64,000 bases of DNA from Anaerolineaceae bacterium (GCA_028818375.1 JAPPOB010000007.1:474490-538489), one strand, 5' to 3'. Shown: positions 7,964-16,760, counted from the first letter of the stretch. Numbers and translations: made by a program. Notes: generated by a model not told the origin, from the sequence alone.

Positions 7964-8968
7964 TCATGGCAGGCCCTGCTCCTGCCGCAGGTCCGCCAGC
8001 GAAAGTGAAGCCGAAATCTCGATGCCATCCCTGGTGAAGACGCTGTGGTCATTGGCATGGAGCGTGACGGTCAGCGTTTCGGCTGCTTCGGGCAGCGCCG
8101 GGAGGTGAAACCATTCGCCATAAAGGCGGGCGATCTTCTCGCCATCGACGTACAGGTGCGCGTGGCCTTCATTGGGCAGGGGCTCCAGATCCACATTTTG
8201 CGGAGTAAATTCGAAGTTCAGCGTTTGCACGCGCAGATTGAAGCCGCCGCCGGCAAGCGTGATTAACTGGAGGTCCACCTGTGGCGCGTTTTCGGCATCA
8301 ACTTCCAGCCCCTTGCCGTGGTCGTGCATCATGCCATCGTGGATAATCGTGTCGCGGTAGGGATTGACGCCCTCCACGAGCGGCGTCCAGTATTCCCCGT
8401 AGGTCGCGAAACAGTCGGCCTCGCCACCCAGGACTTCCCGCTGGCCGATCACGAAGGTATAGCGGCCAATCTCACCCCGGGGATGCCAGAGCGCAACGGT
8501 ATAGGCGGCAGTCTGCGGCGCGACAAAGATGCTGTCCTGCCAGTTCCAGAAGTATTTGCGCCCGAAGGGTTCGTAAAAGTAATCGGGTTCGTCGCCGAGC
8601 GGGATCAGCGCCGCGCCCTGACCTTCCGGTATTTCAGGCGCCGCGGGCAAGTCCAGGCCGGCAGGGCCGGGCACGCCTGGCCCAAAGACCACCAGCAGCG
8701 GGGCGTAGACGTCGACGTCGTCGATCGCGGGAATGCTCAGACTGATCAGTACCGGTTGCCCGGCCGTCGCCTCAAAGCTGAAGTAGTCGATATCGCCCGC
8801 CGGATACACGTTGCCAAAGTAGGCATAAGAGATGGAGGCATCGGGGACCTGCCAGGGCGTGGCGGCGGTCAAATCGGCGAATTCACAGTAAGGTTGATGC
8901 GCCTGCAACGCAGGCAACTGCCAGGCCAGCAGGGCGCTCACCAGCAGGAGGCCTCGCAGCGTTTTCAT
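7964..8968 (-). CDS. Secreted protein, unknown function
   Basis: This 334-residue protein has a signal peptide (MKTLRGLLLVSALLAWQLPA, cut near LQAHQP). The mature part has a beta-rich domain (about 25-180) with an acidic DIDYFSFEATAGQPVLISLS segment typical of pre-peptidase C-terminal/bacterial Ig-like folds, then a His-rich stretch (HDGMMHDHGK) and a C-terminal domain with GHAHLYVDGEKIARLYGEW and TLHANDHSVFT. The His cluster suggests metal binding, which is inference. The GHAHLYVDG pattern recurs in other secreted bacterial proteins of unknown function. The 291 bases between this gene and the next upstream start (7673-7963) show nothing I can name. Confidence 0.6.
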   Translation of the reverse strand: MKTLRGLLLVSALLAWQLPALQAHQPYCEFADLTAATPWQVPDASISYAYFGNVYPAGDIDYFSFEATAGQPVLISLSIPAIDDVDVYAPLLVVFGPGVPGPAGLDLPAAPEIPEGQGAALIPLGDEPDYFYEPFGRKYFWNWQDSIFVAPQTAAYTVALWHPRGEIGRYTFVIGQREVLGGEADCFATYGEYWTPLVEGVNPYRDTIIHDGMMHDHGKGLEVDAENAPQVDLQLITLAGGGFNLRVQTLNFEFTPQNVDLEPLPNEGHAHLYVDGEKIARLYGEWFHLPALPEAAETLTVTLHANDHSVFTRDGIEISASLSLADLRQEQGLP

Positions 8969-9157
8969 GGCGTCACCTCGTCACACATTTCCGGCGCTGC
9001 GTGAACGGGCTTGGGCAGCGCGCCGCCACTGCCCCTATGCTATCCCTGTTCAGCCAGGGCCGATCACACGCTAACGAGACGTTCAGCCAGGCCGGCGCCC
9101 GGGCAGGGCGCGGCAGCGCTTCATGGCCGCGCGCCAGGCCTCCGGAGCGTCCTGCGT

Positions 9158-9163
9158 TATACT
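9158..9163 (+). promoter_or_regulatory. -10-like element before the DUF488 operon
   Basis: TATACT in the context TGCGTTATACTGG lies 25 bases before the ATG at 9188. Similar TACAAT/TACACT elements precede several other genes in this window. No good -35 is seen. Confidence 0.4.
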
Positions 9164-9187
9164 GGCGGCCGACGACAGGAGCGATGC

Positions 9188-9661
9188 ATGGCAGAAATCG
9201 AAGAGGCTGCGCGGGTCTTGCGCATTGCCACCGCGCGCATTGACTACAGGCCAGAGGATAACAACCACGTGCTTGATGTAACGGTCAAGTCGGCCAGCGG
9301 CGTGGGCAGGTTGATGGCGCCGCAATGGTCGATGGTGCTGGACTTCAAGGAAGGACGCATTGACTGGCCGACCTACGTCGGGCGCTATCAGGAATTAATG
9401 CGCAAAAACTATGCCAGATACGCGCAGGTGTTTCATGCTTTGATACGGGATGTGATCACCGAGGGCAAATGCCTGGTCCTCACCTGTTACTGCAACACCG
9501 GGCCGGACTGTCGTGAATGTCATCGCTTCCTGATGGCGGACATTTTGGAAAAGATCGCGCTGAACGAAGGATATGAGGTGTGCCAGGAAGGTGAGCTGGA
9601 GCGCCGCCCGACGCCAGCGATTTCGCCGCAACCGACGCTGCCGGGCTTTGGCGCTGAATGA
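9188..9661 (+). CDS. Small Cys-rich protein with DUF488-like C-terminus
   Basis: This 157-residue protein is the first gene of a tight operon. Its N-terminal half (TARIDYRPEDNNHVLDVTVK, then PQWSMVLDFKEGRIDWPTY) resembles no family I can name. Its C-terminal half has CLVLTCYCNTGPDCRECHRF, the Cys-rich strand-helix that in DUF488 proteins reads L.C.E....CHR. The ATG at 9188 is preferred over upstream in-frame starts because the homology begins there and a -10-like box lies just upstream. Its last four bases overlap the start of the DUF488 gene (ATGA), suggesting translational coupling. It could be a diverged DUF488 partner. Confidence 0.6.
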   Translation: MAEIEEAARVLRIATARIDYRPEDNNHVLDVTVKSASGVGRLMAPQWSMVLDFKEGRIDWPTYVGRYQELMRKNYARYAQVFHALIRDVITEGKCLVLTCYCNTGPDCRECHRFLMADILEKIALNEGYEVCQEGELERRPTPAISPQPTLPGFGAE

Positions 9662-10131
9662 CAGAGCCCGCGGTAAGGATTTACACCATCGGTTTCACAC
9701 AGAAGAACGCCGCCAGGTTTTTCGGGCTGCTGCGTGAGCACGGCATCACGAAGGTGCTGGACACGCGCCGTCGACCGGGTTCTCAGCTGAGCCGCTTCGC
9801 GCATGGCGATGACCTGGCCTGGCTGCTGGCGGAACTGGTGCCCGGCTGTGAATATGAGCATCGACCTGATATGGCGCCGGCCGCGGAGTTGCTCGACCGC
9901 TACCGTGGCCGCGGCCCGAAGTCGCAGCACATCACTTGGCGGGGGTATGCAGGTCTCTATTTGAAGAACCTGCGCGACCGAAATCTGATAGCAGGGGAGG
10001 ACCGGGCCGAATGGGCCGCTGGTCGCTACTGTCTGCTTTGCAGCGAGCATGAACCCGACAACTGCCATCGGCGGCTGCTCGCGAATGAAATCAGAAAGGA
10101 ATGGTCGGGCACGAAGGTAGTGCACCTGTAG
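9658..10131 (+). CDS. DUF488 family protein
   Basis: This 157-residue protein has the family hallmarks: YTIGFTQKNAARFFGLLREH at the N-terminus, VLDTRRRPGSQLSRFA (the conserved D-x-R region), and CLLCSEHEPDNCHRRLLANE near the C-terminus with the Cys/Glu/His cluster. DUF488 proteins are of unknown biochemical function and often occur in mobile or stress-related gene clusters. It overlaps the gene before it by four bases and is followed 12 bases later by a dual-OB-like gene, so the three are probably one functional unit. Confidence 0.8.
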   Translation: MTEPAVRIYTIGFTQKNAARFFGLLREHGITKVLDTRRRPGSQLSRFAHGDDLAWLLAELVPGCEYEHRPDMAPAAELLDRYRGRGPKSQHITWRGYAGLYLKNLRDRNLIAGEDRAEWAAGRYCLLCSEHEPDNCHRRLLANEIRKEWSGTKVVHL

Positions 10132-10143
10132 CGGGGTAACGGG

Positions 10144-10905
10144 ATGGAAACCAGGATCCTAATCACCGACCTGACAGCCATGGGTGGAGACAGGGTGTGC
10201 ATTGCCGGCATTGACCGGGAATGGAACGCGATTCGGCCGGTCTTCTCGTTGCCAGATATTCCGATTCGCAACGATCTGTACATGGGCCGCCAGGTTGTCA
10301 TTAGACCGGGCGCCGTTGTGACCATGCAACTGGAGCCACTGACGAACCCTGAAGCCCCACACGTCGAAGACCACCTCTGGAGCGGATCGCATCGCATGCG
10401 CCATGCCGGCGTCCTGGATGACGAGCGCTGGCGCAACGCATTGCAGGGTCTGGTCGAGCGTAGTGCACGTCCTCTGTTTGGTGCGGAACTACGCGCTCTG
10501 GGCCGGCAACGCAATCGGATTTTCCTGCCAGGCGAAGCGACACATTCCCTGGCGACGGTGCGTTGTCGCCGAAATCTGGTCTTTCGCCTCAGCGAGAAAG
10601 ATGGAGGCGGCTTCCGCTACGCACTTTCGTTCTTCGATGACAGGGGAGAGAGTTACCAGAATATCCCCGTTACAGACCTTGCCTTGCGCGCCTGGGCCAA
10701 CGCCCAGGTGCGTCAGGGCGCAACTACAGATTTCATTTCCGACTTGCTGAGTACACAACTCAATGAAGCTCATCACGTCTACCTGCGTCTGGGTCTGGGG
10801 CGTGAGTATGAGGGCAAATTCTGGCTACAGGTAAACGGCATCTACAGCTTCCCGGACTGGCTGGATGGTCGCTGCTTCGCCGATTTCGACGCGGCGCCCG
10901 GCTGA
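10144..10905 (+). CDS. Dual OB-like domain protein of the DUF488 operon
   Basis: This 253-residue protein has no signal peptide or membrane helix. The first half (RILITDLTAMGGDRVCIAGI, then IRPVF, VVIRPGAVVTMQLEPL) and the second half (HSLATVRCRRNLVFRLSEKD, IPVTDLALRAWANAQV, YLRLGLGREYEGKFWLQVNG) look like two beta-barrel units of the 'dual OB' type annotated beside DUF488 genes in other genomes. OB folds often bind nucleic acid, so a nucleic-acid role for the operon is inferred, not shown. The family call comes from pattern memory and needs a profile search. It ends 13 bases before a sulfatase-fold gene. Confidence 0.5.
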   Translation: METRILITDLTAMGGDRVCIAGIDREWNAIRPVFSLPDIPIRNDLYMGRQVVIRPGAVVTMQLEPLTNPEAPHVEDHLWSGSHRMRHAGVLDDERWRNALQGLVERSARPLFGAELRALGRQRNRIFLPGEATHSLATVRCRRNLVFRLSEKDGGGFRYALSFFDDRGESYQNIPVTDLALRAWANAQVRQGATTDFISDLLSTQLNEAHHVYLRLGLGREYEGKFWLQVNGIYSFPDWLDGRCFADFDAAPG

Positions 10906-10918
10906 GACCGCGCCAGCG

Positions 10919-12430
10919 ATGAACGCCCGCCACATCCTGCTCGTCGTCCTCGACACCCTGCGCCGGGACCATCTGTCCAGCTACGGCTATCAACGCCCGA
11001 CCGCGCCGGCCCTTGATGATCTGGCCGGCCGCGCTGCGCTCTTCGAACGCGCCTGGGCGCCGGCGCAGTGGACCCTGCCGGCGCATGCCTCACTTTTCAC
11101 CGGCCGCTACCCCTCCCTGCATCAACTCACCCAGGCGCACGACCGCCTGGGACAGCAACACGCGACGCTCGCCGAGGTCCTGCAGACTGCCGGCTGGCGG
11201 ACGGCGGCCTTCTGCAACAATCCTCTGCTGGCCGCGCTGGACAGTGGCCTGCAGCGCGGTTTCACGCATTTCTACAGTTACGCCGGTGTCGCGCGCAGCC
11301 GACCGACCCTGCGCAGCCGCGCTTCAGGCAGGGCCTGGGGCCGGCTCATGCAGCCCGTCCAGCAGCGGGGCGCGCGCTCGAGCCTGCTCTTTCGCGCCGC
11401 CCTGCGCCCGCGCCTGGCGCCGCTTTGGACGCGGCTGATCCGCTTCAAGGGCGATGGCGCCAGTTCCATCGAGGATCTCTGCGACTGGTATCGTCAGCAG
11501 CGCGCCGGTGGCGCGGACGCGCGCCACTTCATCTTCCTCAACCTGATGGGCGCCCACCTTCCCTGGCGGCCGCGGCGCGCAGCCCTGGGTCGGGTCGCGC
11601 CCGGGCACGGGCCGCAGGGGCGGCGCCATGTGCGTCGCTTCAACGCCCGCGCCGCCCGCTGGACCCTGCCGCCGGAGCCGCCGCTGACGGCGGACGAACG
11701 CCAGGCCCTGCTGGATGCCTACGACGCCGAAATCCTGCAACAGGACGAACAACTGGGGCGACTGTTTCAGGCGCTGGAGCGCATGGGCGCGCTGGAAGAT
11801 ACGCAGATTATCGTCGTGGCGGACCACGGCGAGACCCACGGCGAGCGCGGCTACATGGGCCACGGCTTCGGCGTGCCCCAGGAGCTGGTGCAGGCGCCGC
11901 TGCTGGTTTATGACCCCGCAGGACGCTTCCCCGCCGGCCAGCGCGTCGCTTCTCCCGTCTCCACGCGCCGCGTCTTCCATACGGCCCTGGCGACCGCCGG
12001 GCTGGATGCGCCGCTGGATGCGGCCCTGCCAGACGCCGACGTGGCGCGCCTGGACCTGGCGATGGCGGCGCAGGGAAACGATGACGCGGAGCGGGTTTTC
12101 AGCGAGGCCTGGCCGCCGGAGACCTTGCTGGCGCTTCTGCGGCAGCGCAACCCCGGCCTGCTGGCGCGACGGCGTTTGGCGGAACCGCGCCGCGCCATGG
12201 TCAGCGGGCGCCACCGGCTGCTGCTCTGCGGCGAGGACGTGGAAGCGCTTTACGACACGCAGGAGGACCCGCTCGAATGGCGCGATCTGGCGCCGCAGCA
12301 GCCGCAACTGGCGCAGCGTCTGCGGCGGGAGATGCTGGCCTCCCTGCCCGCCGCGCAGCAGACGACGCGTGGCCGGGAACCCGACGCCGCTGTGGCGGGG
12401 ACGCTGCGGGCGCTGGGGTATATTGAATAG
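10919..12430 (+). CDS. Sulfatase-fold hydrolase with Thr at the nucleophile position
   Basis: This 503-residue protein belongs to the alkaline phosphatase/sulfatase superfamily: the N-terminal metal motif VVLDTLRRDHLSSYGY, the WTLPAHASLFTGRYPS segment, and VADHGETHGERG with the second metal ligands. In true sulfatases the position before 'xPxR' is Cys or Ser, converted to formylglycine. Here it is Thr (TLPAHAS), as in phosphatase or phospho-transferase members, so sulfatase activity is unlikely. No signal peptide or membrane helix is seen, so it should be cytoplasmic. It starts 13 bases after the DUF488/dual-OB operon and may be read through from it. The ATG at 10919 starts the family homology. 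Confidence 0.75.
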   Translation: MNARHILLVVLDTLRRDHLSSYGYQRPTAPALDDLAGRAALFERAWAPAQWTLPAHASLFTGRYPSLHQLTQAHDRLGQQHATLAEVLQTAGWRTAAFCNNPLLAALDSGLQRGFTHFYSYAGVARSRPTLRSRASGRAWGRLMQPVQQRGARSSLLFRAALRPRLAPLWTRLIRFKGDGASSIEDLCDWYRQQRAGGADARHFIFLNLMGAHLPWRPRRAALGRVAPGHGPQGRRHVRRFNARAARWTLPPEPPLTADERQALLDAYDAEILQQDEQLGRLFQALERMGALEDTQIIVVADHGETHGERGYMGHGFGVPQELVQAPLLVYDPAGRFPAGQRVASPVSTRRVFHTALATAGLDAPLDAALPDADVARLDLAMAAQGNDDAERVFSEAWPPETLLALLRQRNPGLLARRRLAEPRRAMVSGRHRLLLCGEDVEALYDTQEDPLEWRDLAPQQPQLAQRLRREMLASLPAAQQTTRGREPDAAVAGTLRALGYIE

Positions 12431-12478
12431 TCTGGCAATCAGGTGGGCAATTCCTGTCGGAACCATGGTAGAGGCGCA

Positions 12479-13717
12479 ATGATAGCCAGAACACTCACCC
12501 TTCCCTGTTTGACCGGGCTGCTGCTGGTGTTCGCGCTGCTACCGCCCCTGATGACCGGCGCACAGGACGGGCCCCTGTTTCACGTCGTTCCGAACAACAC
12601 CCTGAACCTGCGCGCCTGTGGCAGTCTGGATTGCGCCGTCGTGGACCGGATTCAGGCCGGCATACGCCTGCCCGTATACGCCGTGGAAGGCGACTGGTAT
12701 CAGGTGCGCTCGAAGGGGCGCTTTCTCTGGCTGGCGGGCTGGCTGACGACGCGGGTCACGCCTATGCCCACGCTGCCCCCCACGAGCACGCCACGACCAA
12801 CCCGCACAGCGCTGCCTCCCAGCCCGGCGAGCGACACGGTGGACAAGATACTTGAGACCGACGAGGTGTTTTGGGACAGGAACACAGGTTGTTACGTTTA
12901 TATTGACAGTGAGGGTTTTGATGGCGACCTGAACATCATCATTAGCGGCGACCGTCAGAACGATCTGAAGGTGGATGTCTATCGCCCGGGGGCAATTAAC
13001 CCCTTGCGCGCAACAGGGCGCTTCGATGATGTCTTCGAGGACAGCAATGAGCCTTTTATCTGGCAGTACTATTCCAGTTCACTGGTTACACCCAACAGAC
13101 TGTTTCGCCTGGCCATTGAACTGGATGGCGGGTCCAGTCTGCTGGCCTGGAGTACCGGGCGAACGGGCGATCAGGTCATGGAAATTTACTGCCACGGGTC
13201 TGTTCCAGCCGCGACGAGAACGCCGCGCCCCACGGTGACCCGCCGGGCCACAGCCACGATGTTGCCAACCCGTACCCCTCCTCCGACATCCACTTCCGTT
13301 CCATCGGCAGTGTCTCAATCACCACTCACCGAAGTCAGAACTGGACTGGTACATCAGGATGCCGCAACAGGTTGTAACGTGCTGGTTTTGGTGTTTCCTC
13401 CAGAGCAAGAAAATTGGAAAGACTTATGGATTTTTCGAGATGGAGAATACCGACACGATGTACGGGTCGACATTTCGCTTGCCAATTCTGATTCTCCTCT
13501 GTATGTAGACAATGAATTCGAAGACCATTGGGAATCTGGTGAACCCGGAGTTTGGCAGACGTACTCTCCGTTCAATGACTGGCGCGATGGTCTATACCAC
13601 ATTGAACTGGGCCTTCACGATGCCACCAGCACATTGACCTGGCGCCTGGACGGCCCTGGCTACTATCAGATTGCCGTTTCGTGTTATGAGCCGGCAGGGC
13701 CGGCCCCGTCGGTGTGA
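12479..13717 (+). CDS. Secreted SH3-domain protein with two beta modules
   Basis: This 412-residue protein has a signal peptide (about residues 1-28, ending TGAQDG), an SH3b domain (about 32-88, NTLNLRACGSLDCAVVDRIQ to LAGWLTTRV), a Thr/Pro linker, a first beta module (about 120-235, with DTVDKILETDEVFWDRNTGC and EDSNEPFIWQYYS), a second Thr/Pro linker, and a second module of the same plan (TGLVHQDAATGCNVLV to EPGVWQTYSPF, then LTWRLDGPGYYQIAVSC). The two modules look like an internal duplication. Base composition falls clearly in the second module (after about 13300), suggesting it was acquired separately. A surface-binding role is inferred. Confidence 0.65.
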   Translation: MIARTLTLPCLTGLLLVFALLPPLMTGAQDGPLFHVVPNNTLNLRACGSLDCAVVDRIQAGIRLPVYAVEGDWYQVRSKGRFLWLAGWLTTRVTPMPTLPPTSTPRPTRTALPPSPASDTVDKILETDEVFWDRNTGCYVYIDSEGFDGDLNIIISGDRQNDLKVDVYRPGAINPLRATGRFDDVFEDSNEPFIWQYYSSSLVTPNRLFRLAIELDGGSSLLAWSTGRTGDQVMEIYCHGSVPAATRTPRPTVTRRATATMLPTRTPPPTSTSVPSAVSQSPLTEVRTGLVHQDAATGCNVLVLVFPPEQENWKDLWIFRDGEYRHDVRVDISLANSDSPLYVDNEFEDHWESGEPGVWQTYSPFNDWRDGLYHIELGLHDATSTLTWRLDGPGYYQIAVSCYEPAGPAPSV

Positions 13718-13726
13718 CGGGGCCGG
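13700..13726. terminator. Hairpin between convergent genes
   Basis: CCGGCCCCGTC (13700-13710) pairs over 11 bases with GACGGGGCCGG (13716-13726) around a five-base loop. It overlaps the stop codon of the secreted SH3 gene and sits just before the end of the phage tail block on the other strand. There is no T tract, so termination is likely but not certain. Confidence 0.5.
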
Positions 13727-13744
13727 GATGATGGTCGCTGAGGA

Positions 13745-14134
13745 CTAGAGAGTCTTCTCGCCGGCGACCAGGGCCTCCAGCAGTTTTTCGAGCCAGTCGA
13801 TGCGCCGCGTCAGCAGGGCGACCCGCTCGCTGAGGTCGCCGGCGCCCGCCGCCGCCTGACGCGCGGCCATGGCGTCGTCGTGAGCCGACTTCAACTGCGC
13901 CTCCCGCGTTTTGCGCGCCTGCTGCGCCGCGCTCGGCTGCTGCGGGTCATGGCCGCTGACGAGGCTGCGAATGGCGTCGGCCTGCACCTCGTCGGCCTCC
14001 GTCTCCAGGTGAACGATGAGGGCGCCCCGGCGCAGACTGATGCCGACCACGGGCGCGCCTGGCAGGGCGCGCAGGCCCTCGTCCAGGGCCTCAAGGTTGA
14101 CGCCTGAAACGTTGCTGATGTGAATCTCGCGCAT
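13745..14134 (-). CDS. Phage tail-block protein, unknown (coiled-coil C-terminus)
   Basis: This 129-residue protein is the last of four tightly packed minus-strand genes. The N-terminal 65 residues (EIHISNVSGVNLEALDEGLR, VVGISLRRGALIVHLETEAD) look like a small alpha/beta domain. The rest is Ala/Gln-rich and probably coiled coil, ending in SERVALLTRRIDWLEKLLEA. It follows the preceding tail-block gene by one base. The position at the end of the block and the coiled coil would fit a tail fibre accessory or chaperone protein, which is inference; I do not recognise the family. Confidence 0.5.
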   Translation of the reverse strand: MREIHISNVSGVNLEALDEGLRALPGAPVVGISLRRGALIVHLETEADEVQADAIRSLVSGHDPQQPSAAQQARKTREAQLKSAHDDAMAARQAAAGAGDLSERVALLTRRIDWLEKLLEALVAGEKTL

Positions 14135-14135
14135 G

Positions 14136-14660
14136 TCAGCTGATCTCCCGCGCCCAGAACTGGGGGTGATAGTCGGCGTTGGTCGTGCCGGCGCCGACGC
14201 TCATGTAGATGGCGCCGCTGCGATGGCTGCGTTTCCATTGCAGGTGCAGGTTGTGCTGGCCGGCGGGCACTTCGCGCAGGAGCGCGCAGAAGCTGACAGG
14301 CTGCCAGTGGGTGGAGCCGGTATCGATGCCGACGAGGCCGTCGTCCTTGCCTGTGCGGCTGCCGTCGAGGGCCACGTCAAGGGAACCGCCGCCATTGTTG
14401 GAGGGGTTTCTCAGCATGCCGAAGAACACGACGAGCAGGTCGCCCCCGGCGGTCGTGAGGCTCAGGGCAAGGCGGGTGCGGTCGGCGTCGACGAAGTCAT
14501 TGCTGCTGGTGACGTAGTCCGTCTGCTCGTCCAGCGAGACGAAAGCGGTGGGCGGGTTTTTGAGGAAACCCAGGTTGTCGCGCAACTGGCTGTTGAGGTC
14601 GGCCTCGGTCACCAGCTGATCGACCTGCCAGGTCAGGGGGGTGTGCCAGGCGGGGCTCAT
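14136..14660 (-). CDS. Phage tail fibre/appendage-like protein
   Basis: This 174-residue protein begins AWHTPLTWQVDQLVTEADLN followed by SQLRDNLGFL, a phrase widely found at the N-terminus of tail-tip or fibre-associated proteins in phages of Actinobacteria and Chloroflexi. The rest is a beta sandwich (LALSLTTAGGDLLVVFFGML, AGQHNLHLQWKRS). The ribosome-binding site AAAGGAG lies before the ATG at 14660. The neighbouring genes on the same strand form a continuous tail block. No catalytic residues are visible. The assignment rests on the N-terminal phrase plus context. Confidence 0.6.
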   Translation of the reverse strand: MSPAWHTPLTWQVDQLVTEADLNSQLRDNLGFLKNPPTAFVSLDEQTDYVTSSNDFVDADRTRLALSLTTAGGDLLVVFFGMLRNPSNNGGGSLDVALDGSRTGKDDGLVGIDTGSTHWQPVSFCALLREVPAGQHNLHLQWKRSHRSGAIYMSVGAGTTNADYHPQFWAREIS

Positions 14661-14700
14661 TGTTTCTCCTTTTGTCTAACGGTGGACAGGGTGGATGGCG

Positions 14701-16230
14701 TTACCAGGCCAGCAGGGCGTCGCGGTTAAGCTGACCCCGGCCGAGGAGCCAGAACGGGGAATGGGCGCTCTCCAGGCGCCAGGTGAGGCGCGCGCCGGCC
14801 TCCGGCGTAACCTCGACTTCCTCGCCGATGATGAAGTAGTCGTCACGATGACCGGTCTGGGCCTCCTCGATGCGGATGCGGTCGAAGAGACGGCGCGCCA
14901 GGGCCCGCGCGACGCGGTCAGCGCCGCTCAGGCCCAGGCTGTGGACGTGGCCGCGCGGCGTCTGGCGGCGCGCCAGTTCGAAGCGGGCGAGCGAGCGGGC
15001 CTGGTCGAGTGAGTCGAGCGCGGGCAGATCGAGGCGCAGCGCGGCCGGGCCAAAGCGGTTTTCACTGCCCAGGCTGCGCTGCGTCACCAGCAGCGGGTCG
15101 CCACTGTAGAGCGGCGTGCCGCGTAACTGCGCGCCGGCCTGCAACCAGGCAGTGGTACGTCCGCTGTTACGAATCTCCAGCAGCGCCGCGCTGATGCCGG
15201 CTTCACGCAGCAGCAGGGTCAGGTTGCCCGTGAGGTCCCGGCCACGACCGTCGGGGCGCGAGTTGGCCTGCCAGTCGCGCCCGGCGAGCGGCGCGATCAG
15301 GTCGAGCGCGCCACAGGGTTGGCCCGTGGCATCGCGATAGCGCAGCAACACTTGCTGCGCATCGTCCTGCCGCGCGTCGATGGCCAGCGCCTGCCCGAGT
15401 GTCCAGACGACGCCCGGCTGGCCGCGCCGCCGCGGCGTCAGCAGCACCTCGACCTGGCTGACGCGCTCGTCGGCCCAGCTGTAACGCAGGTCCTGCATGT
15501 CATCGCGGAAACCGGCCTGTGCCGCAACCTGCAGCAGCAGCTGATGACGGCTGAGATAGACGGCGCGTCCCTCGTGATCGATGTGGAAACGACCGCGCAC
15601 GGCGGCGCAGACCTCCGCGATGGCCGCCAGCGCGGGGATGCCGGTGGCCCAGCTGTCGCCGGCGCGCGCCAGCCGGTCGGAGTCGCGGCCCAGTTGTCGG
15701 CCGATGTTGAGCGGCGCCAGGCCCGTGTTGCGGCCCAGTTCGCCCTGGCCGGCCTGGCCCAGCAGCCAGGTGCCGCGCAGACGCCCGCGGCGCAGCGGCA
15801 CGGCATCGAGACAGCGCTCGATGATCTCGTCGGCGCGCAGGGCGTTCAGGGGCGGCAGGCGGATGTGGTGACCGGCCAGCTGCGCGCTGGCGTCCCGCGC
15901 GATGAGCAGGGCGCGCCGCGAGCCGAGAGCGCCGGCCTGCGCCTCGACGCGGGCGACGTGGCCGGTGAAGTGAACGCGTGACTGCGCGCCATCGTGGCTG
16001 CGGACCTGCAGCAGGCGACCCTGCGCCAGGGCGCCGCGCTCCGGCGAGTAGCGGCCATCGCGGTTGCGCAGCGTGATCTCCGCCTGACCCGGCTGCGCGA
16101 CGCTGTCGTGGGGGCGACCCATGCCGCGGCGCCAGCGGATGGCCAGCACGGCCTGGCTGAGGTCCTCGCCGGCCTCGTCGAAGCGGCCGTCGTCGTTGTG
16201 GTCAAGGTGCACGCTCCAGCGCAGGCTCAT
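14701..16230 (-). CDS. Phage tail tip/baseplate hub-like protein
   Basis: This 509-residue protein begins with a strand rich in acidic residues (SVHLDHNDDGRFDEAGEDLS) followed by QAEITLRNRDGRYSPE, a phrase typical of distal tail/hub proteins of siphoviruses, then LLQVRSHDGAQ and HFTGHVARVEAQ as in gp27-like hub domains. The body (about 110-480) is beta-rich with no enzyme motif; it ends ESAHSPFWLLGRGQLNRDAL. The frame runs upstream to 16782, but the ATG at 16230 is right because it overlaps the preceding gene's stop (ATGA at 16227-16230). It would form part of the tail tip in a phage-like particle. Confidence 0.65.
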   Translation of the reverse strand: MSLRWSVHLDHNDDGRFDEAGEDLSQAVLAIRWRRGMGRPHDSVAQPGQAEITLRNRDGRYSPERGALAQGRLLQVRSHDGAQSRVHFTGHVARVEAQAGALGSRRALLIARDASAQLAGHHIRLPPLNALRADEIIERCLDAVPLRRGRLRGTWLLGQAGQGELGRNTGLAPLNIGRQLGRDSDRLARAGDSWATGIPALAAIAEVCAAVRGRFHIDHEGRAVYLSRHQLLLQVAAQAGFRDDMQDLRYSWADERVSQVEVLLTPRRRGQPGVVWTLGQALAIDARQDDAQQVLLRYRDATGQPCGALDLIAPLAGRDWQANSRPDGRGRDLTGNLTLLLREAGISAALLEIRNSGRTTAWLQAGAQLRGTPLYSGDPLLVTQRSLGSENRFGPAALRLDLPALDSLDQARSLARFELARRQTPRGHVHSLGLSGADRVARALARRLFDRIRIEEAQTGHRDDYFIIGEEVEVTPEAGARLTWRLESAHSPFWLLGRGQLNRDALLAW

Positions 16231-16697
16231 GGCTGCAACTCCAGCAGCCAGCGGTGGCGGAAGGCGCAGCCTTGCCAGTCGACGCCGCCGTAGCGAAAGA
16301 CGCCTGGCTCGACGCGCATTTTCGTCGGCTCCGCCAGGGTATCGCCGAGCGTGACGTCGGCGGCGAGGGCCGCGAGGCAGGCGTCGATGCCGTCGACGAG
16401 GGCGGGCAACTGGCCGCGCAGGCCGGAGCCGGAGCCCCGCGGCGCGACCAGCAGCAGGTGGGTGACCAGCACGGTCGCCCGGCGCGGGCCTGCGCTGAAG
16501 GTCAGCGAGGTGAAGGCCTCGCCCTGCTCGCGAAAGAGGGATGACTCGCGCTCGTGCAGGCCGGGCAAGAGCACCAGCAGGGCGGGCGCCTGGCTGCGCT
16601 CGATCACGGCGGGCAGCCGGTCGATGGCGAAGTTGTTGGCGACGCCGGGCACCTGCAGCCCGGCCAGACGGGTCAGTGCGTCGCGCAGTGGTGGCAT
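16227..16697 (-). CDS. Phage tail-block protein, unknown (possible tail completion/terminator)
   Basis: This 156-residue protein is first in the minus-strand tail block. It has a good ribosome-binding site (AAAGGAG) before the ATG at 16697 and overlaps the hub-like gene by four bases. The sequence (PPLRDALTRLAGLQVPGVAN, RATVLVTHLLLVAPRG, VDGIDACLAALAADVTLGDT) has the size and alternation of helix and strand seen in tail terminator or head-tail completion proteins. That role is inferred from size, fold impression and position; no family is recognised with certainty. Confidence 0.5.
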   Translation of the reverse strand: MPPLRDALTRLAGLQVPGVANNFAIDRLPAVIERSQAPALLVLLPGLHERESSLFREQGEAFTSLTFSAGPRRATVLVTHLLLVAPRGSGSGLRGQLPALVDGIDACLAALAADVTLGDTLAEPTKMRVEPGVFRYGGVDWQGCAFRHRWLLELQP

Positions 16698-16760
16698 TTG
16701 AACTCCTTTCAGCTCCGTTTCGTACCAGAGAGTGGGGACACAGCATCGCTATCGGAGAGC

